Shown here: in pieces, positions 60,101-64,000 of the stretch
How the letters are laid out: every line of letters starts with the position of its first letter
Position numbering within the stretch: the stretch's first letter is position 1
NCBI GenBank assembly: GCA_948470475.1
Contig: OX419336.1
Span: 8,201,171 to 8,265,170, forward strand
Length of the DNA stretch: 64,000 bases
From: Galaxea fascicularis
Taxonomy: Eukaryota > Cnidaria > Anthozoa > Scleractinia > Euphylliidae
Direction: 5' to 3'
Notes under the pieces: model-generated
The model's database searches: none
What the model was told of the DNA's origin: nothing
What the model saw: only the letters and a program-made list of their open reading frames with translations
Position numbers and translations under genes: made by a program

Positions 60101-61067
60101 AACTTTTAATTATTAGAGAATAACTAATATTTTGGTTGCACAATACCAATACACATAGAACTATCAAGAGGAAAATATGAGAATTTTGCCTTTGATGTAA
60201 AAATTTTACAGTAAAGGCAACAATGAAATGAAAATCTTAGTGTTATAACTACTTCCTACTTCTTTCTCAACTCTTCTCACATCTGGGCCTGGTTGTTCAA
60301 AAGCTGATGAACATAATTCAGGATTAGTGTAAACTTTGGTTGCAGTTTTTAACTATTGGATGAAAGTTGTTTTTGCTACTTTTTGTTTTTCAGGATTGAT
60401 TTCCCCTAATCTAGACCTTGAATTCAAAACACTTATCTTGGTCCTGAATCTCACTTTGCCCCAGGATGGGGGGGGGGGGGTGCAACCCCTGAGGGACTTG
60501 ACATTTTTAGGTTTTCAAATGTCAAGTTCCCCACACTTGGGTCTCCATTAAAAGTCAAATTCCTACTTGAATACTTCCTTCAAACATCCAACCCAGGTGT
60601 AGCTTCACTAAGTCAAATTCCCGTGGTTGTTCTGCCCCGCCCTTCTCGGCATCCTTGGGCAAACCACTGCATAAGAAGAAAATAATCGCAGTTCGGTCTG
60701 AGTGCGGCCTTTTGGCTAGATTTCAGAATACCCAACCCTGAATAACAAAAGTATCCGTTGTAATATGCCTCGTTCTTCAAAGGCCTCTGGCACACGTAAA
60801 TAAAGTGAACGGGTATTTTATGTGCAGTCACGGAACCTCTAGAGGCAGGCGGGATCAATGGGGAGACACCGTGATTGCCTTGATCAGTAAATTAGAAGGA
60901 AAGCAAAATTTCTTACCAATAACAGACAACAGAAGGCAATCACAGAGAGCACACAAACATGTTATCAACAGAATAAATTTCTTTGAAATCCCGCTTTGTG
61001 AGTGGACAGAAGAATCGTCCTCGTTGATATTTGTCAGTTGTTGCTCGTCCTCACTGCTTTCCGTCAT
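45159..61067 (-). CDS. vesicular amine transporter-like (SLC18A, VMAT/VAChT family), 18 exons
   Basis: Exons (high to low): 61067-60917, 59761-59595, 58082-58045, 57900-57842, 56954-56871, 56366-56274, 54556-54452, 54243-54203, 53793-53736, 52489-52394, 51870-51792, 50533-50482, 49491-49428, 46954-46903, 46519-46452, 45678-45633, 45520-45414, and a candidate last exon 45181-45159. The first 17 give 1360 nt, 453 codons plus one base, all phases joining; about 460 residues in all against about 514 in human VMAT2. It is a 12-TM H+-coupled antiporter that loads amines into vesicles. Signature segments in order: LCALCDCLLLSVIVPIIP (TM1 aspartate), an N/S/T-rich lumenal loop, IGLLFASKAFVQ (TM2 lysine), SARAIQGLGSS, YPDDDERGAAIGMAMG, GPPFGGLFY, LLTDPYILIASG, ALLEPTLPIWLLETM, GMVDASMAAALAYLVDIR, HASVYGSVFAIEDFAASVGF, GPLIGGAI, LRNPPAK. 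The substrate cannot be told from sequence. Confidence 0.9.
45414..45520 (-). CDS. SLC18A-like exon 17 (TM12, tail)
   Basis: Acceptor CTTTCCAG, donor TGAAG/GTACAC. WLLRGLAILNLLFAPLLWHL then RNPPAKHHILQNEEIE. 107 nt, phase 2 to 1. Confidence 0.9.
45633..45678 (-). CDS. SLC18A-like exon 16
   Basis: Acceptor TTTCTTCCAG, donor CCGTG/GTAAAA. GPLIGGAIVSEGSFP. 46 nt, phase 1 to 2. Confidence 0.9.
45874..45956. repeat. long near-perfect hairpin
   Basis: AACCTCGTCCCCAGGGCTTT... (45874-45896) pairs with 45934-45956 with one mismatch. Pairing continues inward (TAGAAAGAAAAA / TTTTTCTTTCTA) around a GC-rich loop. Intronic to the transporter gene. Confidence 0.85.
46452..46519 (-). CDS. SLC18A-like exon 15 (TM11)
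   Basis: Acceptor CTTTTTTAG, donor CCTTTG/GTATGT. RHASVYGSVFAIEDFAASVG, matching RHVSVYGSVYAIADVA with the TM11 aspartate kept. 68 nt, phase 2 to 1. The ORF on the opposite strand is a shadow. Confidence 0.92.
46903..46954 (-). CDS. SLC18A-like exon 14 (TM10)
   Basis: Acceptor GTTATGTAG, donor ATCAG/GTGAGA. GMVDASMAAALAYLVDI keeps the TM10 aspartate (GMVD) and YLVD. 52 nt, phase 1 to 2. Confidence 0.92.
48976..49244 (+). mobile_element. 269-bp CCAAT-rich palindromic MITE, copy 3
   Basis: TTAGACCGGTTTTCAATCGA at the left is inverted at the right (CTCAATGGAAAACTGTTCTA). It contains GTGATTGGCCAGCAAAACTC, TTTCAACCAATGAAAAGC, TTCTGATTGGCCCAACTG and GTGATTGGCTGAAG, i.e. at least four CCAAT/ATTGG boxes. 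This is the best-preserved of three copies. Confidence 0.75.
49428..49491 (-). CDS. SLC18A-like exon 13
   Basis: Acceptor TTCGCTGCAG, donor CTATAG/GTGAGT. VPVAKSLPVLAAPLFALGFS. 64 nt, phase 0 to 1. Confidence 0.88.
50482..50533 (-). CDS. SLC18A-like exon 12
   Basis: Acceptor TCTTTTATAG, donor TGCGTA/GTAAGT. RWLASAIGLVLVAISLCV, one TM helix. 52 nt, phase 2 to 0. Confidence 0.88.
50870..51730. repeat. cluster of degenerate relatives of the 41322 MITE
   Basis: At least three successive partial units recur. TCTCGAGAACGTGAG-type motifs are at about 51032, 51250 and 51413. GTCGCCGTT/GTTGCCGTC/TTGCCGCC blocks, each followed by GCTnAA(A)CTCCC or similar, are at about 51220, 51385 and 51700. The first unit (50870-51237) is nearly full-length. 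It looks like repeated insertion or tandem duplication inside an intron of the transporter gene. Confidence 0.6.
51792..51870 (-). CDS. SLC18A-like exon 11
   Basis: Acceptor CTTTCCACAG, donor GGGAG/GTCTGT. GVIFLPCTGAYLIATPLLGK then VGNKIG. 79 nt, phase 1 to 2. Confidence 0.9.
51972..52275. mobile_element. composite element D: about 70-bp-arm palindromic head plus TAGTACATT-ended body
   Basis: Head arms 51972-52040 and 52055-52125 pair with scattered mismatches (ACGAGTGATTTTGAAAGTTC side). The body starts TATAGTACATTCAACAAAAT (52134) and ends in the inverse GTAATTTTGTTGAGTGTACT ATAA by 52275, with GACCAATCAGAATTTAG at 52234. Transporter intron. Confidence 0.8.
52394..52489 (-). CDS. SLC18A-like exon 10
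   Basis: Acceptor GGCCCTACAG, donor CAGATAG/GTATGG. NMAFALLEPTLPIWLLETMD then AKKWQI, the hallmark LEP-x-LPIW-x-x-ETM segment. 96 nt, phase 1 to 1. Confidence 0.93.
53487..53681 (-). mobile_element. about 200-bp TTAA-type MITE, family 2 copy 1
   Basis: TTAA then CCCTTCAACCCCTAAGAGTG at the left; ...ATATTAGGG then TTTA at the right. It is the reverse-orientation relative of 58676-58880 (shared GGTAATGATGAGGAGAATTT and CAATCAAGACCTTTG). piggyBac-like termini, no ORF. Confidence 0.7.
53736..53793 (-). CDS. SLC18A-like exon 9
   Basis: Acceptor ATTATTTTCAG, donor CCAGTG/GTAAGT. TVKPSLKDLLTDPYILIAS, matching TTLLKDPYILIAAG. 58 nt, phase 0 to 1. Confidence 0.9.
54203..54243 (-). CDS. SLC18A-like exon 8 (microexon)
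   Basis: Acceptor TTGAATTAG, donor GAGAT/GTGAGT. FLVVIAKKPVMLRD across the junction: end of TM6 and start of the central cytosolic loop. 41 nt, phase 1 to 0. Confidence 0.75.
54452..54556 (-). CDS. SLC18A-like exon 7
   Basis: Acceptor TTGCGTTTCAG. AGPPFGGLFYSLAGKGLPFF then ILAGIIFITFGLSLL. The donor is taken as TTCTAT/GTAGTT because only this joins exon 8 in frame; GTACGT at 54429 would break the frame. 105 nt, phase 1 to 1. Confidence 0.85.
55539..55832. mobile_element. composite element E: palindromic head plus TAGTACATT-ended body
   Basis: Head arms about 55539-55606 and 55622-55690 share sequence with element D (CGAGTGATTTTGAAAGTTCT, CGAGCCTTTAG loop). The body starts TTTTTAGTACATTCAACCAA (55691) and ends GTAATTTTGTTGAGTGTACT ATAA at 55832, with ACCAATCAGAATTGAG at 55793. 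Located 3.5 kb from D in another intron of the same gene. Confidence 0.8.
55836..56235. repeat. further palindromes abutting element E
   Basis: First palindrome: TAGTAATTGGAC...GTACAATTCAGGGAGTAA with the inverse ending GTCCAATTACTA (about 55836-55946). Second: GTGTCCAATTACAGTATCCA (56102-56124) with its inverse 56137-56160. The latter is followed by GAACCAATCAGAATTGAGAA TTTTGTT (56204-56230), like the right side of elements D and E. Confidence 0.7.
56274..56366 (-). CDS. SLC18A-like exon 6
   Basis: Acceptor CTACTCAG, donor GTACTGG/GTATAG. SLAMLAAAYPDDDERGAAIG then MAMGTTALGVL, the family's DDEERG loop. 93 nt, phase 1 to 1. Confidence 0.92.
56871..56954 (-). CDS. SLC18A-like exon 5
   Basis: Acceptor TTTTGGCAG, donor ATTTCAA/GTAAGG. 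VYGFADSYGLLLSARAIQGL then GSSLILIS, with the conserved arginine of A-R-x-x-Q-G. 84 nt, phase 1 to 1. Confidence 0.9.
56995..57235. mobile_element. MITE related to 12362-12661
   Basis: CAGTGAACTGGCCTATGAAT GG at the left; CCAGCCTCGATTCTACTC and GTTCACTGAACACACAACTG at the right: the same ordered motifs as at 12362-12661, more diverged. Transporter intron. Confidence 0.65.
57842..57900 (-). CDS. SLC18A-like exon 4
   Basis: Acceptor CATTTTGCAG, donor CTCTTG/GTAATT. RLGYNIPLYSGFCFLFFSTL, close to [20 protein letters not shown]. 59 nt, phase 2 to 1. Confidence 0.88.
58045..58082 (-). CDS. SLC18A-like exon 3 (microexon)
   Basis: Acceptor TTTTGCAG, donor GAAAG/GTAGCA. IVVNPFTGYLTE, matching LITNPFIGLLTN of VMAT. 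38 nt, phase 0 to 2. Confidence 0.85.
58676..58880 (+). mobile_element. 205-bp TTAA-type MITE, family 2 copy 2
   Basis: TTAA (58672-58675), then CCCTTTACACTTTAATATCA; ends GGGGTCAAAGGG followed by TAAG. piggyBac-like ends; no ORF. Transporter intron. Confidence 0.7.
59595..59761 (-). CDS. SLC18A-like exon 2 (lumenal loop, TM2 start)
   Basis: Acceptor TTAATTTCAG, donor GTGCAG/GTGTGT. VPIIPVYLN, then a loop rich in S/T/N with NST and NNS glycosylation sequons, then IGLLFASKAFVQ with the conserved TM2 lysine. 167 nt, phase 1 to 0. Confidence 0.9.
59849..59950. mobile_element. 102-bp piggyBac-type MITE, copy 2
   Basis: CCCTTTAACTCCCGATAGTG to GGGAGTGAAAGGG, with TTAA at 59845-59848 and 59951-59954. 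Nearly identical to the copies at 23350 and 59989. Confidence 0.88.
59989..60090. mobile_element. 102-bp piggyBac-type MITE, copy 3
   Basis: Same unit 38 bp beyond copy 2 in the same orientation. The right flank is TTAA (60091-60094), the left TTTA. GTGCCAAATGGCAC core present. Confidence 0.88.
60455..60640. repeat. diverged relative of the 11421 MITE
   Basis: CCCCAGGATGG followed by a G run, then GACTTGACATTTTTAGG and TGTCAAGTTCCCC / AAGTCAAATTCC motifs, as in 11421-11718. Ends unclear. Intron 1 region of the transporter gene. Confidence 0.5.
60917..61067 (-). CDS. SLC18A-like exon 1 (start, TM1)
   Basis: ATG at 61067-61065; acidic cytosolic N-terminus (MTESSEDEQQ), then TM1 FILLITCLCALCDCLLLSVI with the family's TM1 aspartate. 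Donor TTATTG/GTAAGA; 50 codons plus one base. Confidence 0.9.
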
Positions 61068-61522
61068 GTTGTCTTAGAAATCAAAATTGACCCTCTCGTC
61101 AAAAACCGTAGGATGTGGAAAGTACTTTGGTACGTGAAATAACCGTCAGAATGTGTAAAATGCGAGTGTACATCGCAAAGAGTTATATGTAGACTGGTAA
61201 AATATTCAGTTACACAAGATGGTGAAATCTCCTGAGATATCACAAGCTACATTACACTGATTTCACAAGGCGTGTTTTGCAGCAACAGAGAATCCGCTGC
61301 CCTCTCGGACACGACTACAGTCAAGTTCTTACTTACAAGCTGATAGGTTCGGGTTTGGTAGTTTTACAGTAAAAATGACGTCAGGAAACAGCTTTCCGTT
61401 CATCTTAGCATTGTCTGAACAGTTTTCAGTTTTGGGAGAAATCTATCTAAAGAGGCGGAGGCGCAGTTTACCAGAGACTTGGCGGGAAAATTTGAACCCA
61501 TGTACTGTTGACAGAAACTAAC

Positions 61523-61671
61523 CAGGTACATTTCACTGTTTTTAGCTATCATAATACAGTATTGAGTAGGTTGTATATTTCCGATCCATAACTCGTGAAT
61601 GAAAACGAACATGAAAACTGCCAAGAGACCGGCTAGGAGTTGAGTCAATACAAGAGCTTTATTCACTTCTC
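61523..61671 (-). CDS. exon-like transmembrane segment, unrecognised
   Basis: Between CACAAAGCAG and a TACCTG/GTTAGT donor-like site the minus strand reads EVNKALVLTQLLAGLLAVFM, FVFIHELWIGNIQ... with one strong TM helix. It lies about 460 bp upstream of the transporter start codon, same strand. It could be an exon of another gene or chance; no family recognised. Confidence 0.25.
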
Positions 61672-61759
61672 CTGCTTTGTGGATGTAGGATGGACCAAGA
61701 AAAAATTGCGGTCAAAAGGACACGTACAGTCCGGAAATGTACAGAAACCCACATAAGCT

Positions 61760-62126
61760 TAAGCTTATGACTACGCGAGGTCGGCCGTTTTCAGGCAGAC
61801 CTGACTGGCTTGGGCCATCAGGATAAAATAACATTCGGAATCACTGGCGAAGTTAAGGTAAGTTAACCTGAGTAATATGTCAAAATGTTATTTCCGTTGA
61901 AACGAAACCCTCAGTGACGAAGACGCGGGATAACGAGACCACTGAACTGTTTTCTCAAAAATTTCTGTTTTTTTGTTTTCTCAGAAAGGAAATCGTAAAG
62001 GGTAATTTAATATATAAGGCTTGTTGAGTTTGATTTTCGCGTGGGAGATGCATTGCTGTATGTTGGCAGTTTCGGCTATGTTTTTCCCGAAAGAAAGATT
62101 GCGTGACAAATTTTTCCGGAGACCGT
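61760..62126. other. no gene recognised
   Basis: Unannotated intergenic sequence without notable ORFs. Confidence 0.4.
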
Positions 62127-62322
62127 GGGTGCTTTCCATTCGATGAAATCGGGTGGGAATTGAATGGAACAGGATCTTTTCCGGGAAAGATTTTTGAAAA
62201 TTTAGGACAACCTTTTCAGTGTTCCCGAAAAGTGGAAGTGACGACCGAGAATAAGCCGTTCTGTTCGAGACCGAAATTTCCGAAAATTGAAACCGAAAAT
62301 TTTTGGTGAATGGAAAGCACCC
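62127..62322. mobile_element. 196-bp MITE with 15-bp inverted ends
   Basis: GGGTGCTTTCCATTC (62127-62141) is exactly inverted at 62308-62322. The inside is rich in TTTTCCG/CGAAAATT motifs. Target duplication unclear. Confidence 0.7.
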
Positions 62323-64000
62323 GGTGTTGCCCTCAATGAATTAGTTCTGGATTCAGGGTGGGGTCTGTGGGAAATCGAACAGGCCAATAACAACAGGCTA
62401 AGCAGCCTCGCGGTATGTCTTTTGTCCTTCTTTGAAGCCATAAAGTAAGGCGTGCAGGTATTAAAAAATTTTGACATCCTGAGAATAAAAGCTATAAACT
62501 AGGAACAGCGCCCCATTCCACTTCCGCCGAGATAGTCAATACAAATTAGTAGGGCAAGGAATTTGTCATGACAAAAAGTTTCTTGATCTTTCAAGGCAGC
62601 CGTTCTCGACTTGATTTTTTTGTTTATTCTGTCTTGCAGAAACAGATGCAAATAAGGTTTTTTAATATCTTTCCCTGATTTTAGCGTTATGGGTCGTTTA
62701 ACAAACAGCGAGGCCAGTATTCGCATATTCCACGTACGTGTGCGCCCGCCGTTCGTTTGCTAGACAATTCTAGGGAGAAAGAAGATCAAGATCGGAAAAC
62801 GCTGGGGGTACACTTGCCTCGCAAGTAAAGTTCTTCCTCGTTACTTAAAATAGAAGGATGCAATGGACGCCAAAAATTCAGACTGGCCTGAGAAACATTT
62901 GTAAGCTGTGAACAATATATGTACGCAGGACTAAATGTTCAACGCCTTGTCGTCTTGTCAGTCAGAAAGTTATGGGTGAACGCTCAACCAATGGCAATCG
63001 AGGAACAACGCGCACGTGTAGCGATGGTACACGAAGCAAAGAACAAACATGATGAGAGAGAATGACGCGTAAAACCCAGTAGGAAACGGTATCTACACAT
63101 TACAGATGAATGAAGGACCCAGTCAGCTGAGGAAGATGGTTAATTAAAAGATTCAAGTGATGATCAAGTTCGTAGGAAAAACTGTTTCCTCAAGGATAGA
63201 CACGAAACTGGTTCAAAGCCACGCCCAATAACGAAGGTAAGAATTCTCATATTTATTTGTTTCTGTATTTATTTGCTAGTGCTTACGAATTACTTTCGAT
63301 GCCCAGATTAAATACACTCCAACTTGGAACCTGACGTGTCCTTTTCAAAACTTCGGAAAACACCTCGATTTTCGGTAGATTCGTACCAGCTTTTTGAGGA
63401 TACTAAACTGTCCTCAACTAAACCTAAAACAGTTTCTAAACACTATGGGAATATAGACACAATTTTAAGTATTATCATTCGGCCACCATTAAGAGATTCG
63501 AACGCTGACCGTTTCGAGCGTTTATTCCGTTAACACTTGAATCTCTCAACTATTGACGTACTCTGCGTGTTTCTAACTCTCTAAAGCAGGTATGTGACGA
63601 AGGGTTCGTGCCTTGTGCAGATTTATCTACACCATTCTCGATTCCTAGTGCTCGTATTTCTTTAAACATTTTAAATTCTTCTGAAGCTCTGTCCTATCAT
63701 TCTCCATAGCCTTCGTTCTCACACAGTGAAGAAGATTATCTTTTAAGAAAGAGTGTGTCTGGCAGTTGTAATCTTTAATTTTTGTATTTTTGCCTCTCAA
63801 ATTATAAGCATTGTACCATAAATCTTTGCTTAGCATCCTCCAAGCCTTGTTTTCGAAGGCTTACAGTGCACGCACAAAAGACCTTATAAGTGACAATTTG
63901 TCCCCGTATTCGACAACTTTACAAGGGTTTTCAAGTTTTCTGGGGGACACTGTTTTTGCAATCTTGAAGTGAATATGAAAAAAAACCTTTTTAAAGTTCT
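62323..64000. other. no gene recognised; possible 5' exon
   Basis: Short ORFs only. CGAAG/GTAAGA at about 63233-63241 on the plus strand is a good donor preceded by stop-rich sequence, which could be a noncoding first exon of a gene beyond the window. The 70-codon ORF at 63324-63533 has no motif. Confidence 0.25.

Overview
The window is eukaryotic nuclear DNA: AT-rich, with split genes, consensus GT-AG introns and many short inverted-repeat elements. Three animal genes can be read in it: a shootin-1-like coiled-coil gene, a nanos germline zinc-finger gene and an SLC18A-type vesicular amine transporter gene. This gene set, the tRNA-derived SINEs and the very dense palindromic MITEs point to an invertebrate animal, most likely an anthozoan cnidarian such as a stony coral. 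The taxon is inferred from gene and repeat style; no marker gene fixes it.

Layout. About 1-7.7 kb is repeat-rich and gene-poor (LINE scrap, a 1.16-kb element with a Myb-like ORF, small MITEs). From 8.1 to 25.9 kb, on the minus strand, lies a 16-exon shootin-1-like gene. All its exon phases join, giving about 534 residues. From 26.4 to 31.5 kb there are stacked MITEs, a LINE split by a 1.3-kb insertion and a decayed ORF. At 32.1-33.8 kb is a piggyBac-derived transposase C-terminal half (minus). At 35.2-35.9 kb is an uninterrupted nanos ORF (plus), followed by about 5 kb with no recognisable gene. From 41 to 45 kb there are more MITEs and a LINE tail. From about 45.2 to 61.1 kb, on the minus strand, lies a VMAT/VAChT-like gene with 17 phase-consistent exons (453 residues) plus a candidate last exon. 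From 61.1 to 64 kb there is intergenic sequence with one exon-like transmembrane segment.

The genes are single-gene units and not an operon. Shootin homologues couple actin flow to adhesion in growing neurites, SLC18A proteins load amine transmitters into vesicles, and Nanos is a translational repressor in germline and stem cells; nothing in the sequence links the three. The most unusual non-genic content is a group of elements built as a palindromic 'head' followed by a MITE-like body that starts TTTAGTA, ends TACTA and carries a CCAATC/CCAATCA box near its right end. Five copies are readable (16.8, 28.3, 41.9, 52.0 and 55.5 kb), with unrelated stems in most of them. Several other families have TWA or TTAA target-site duplications, as expected of PIF/Harbinger-like and piggyBac-like elements.
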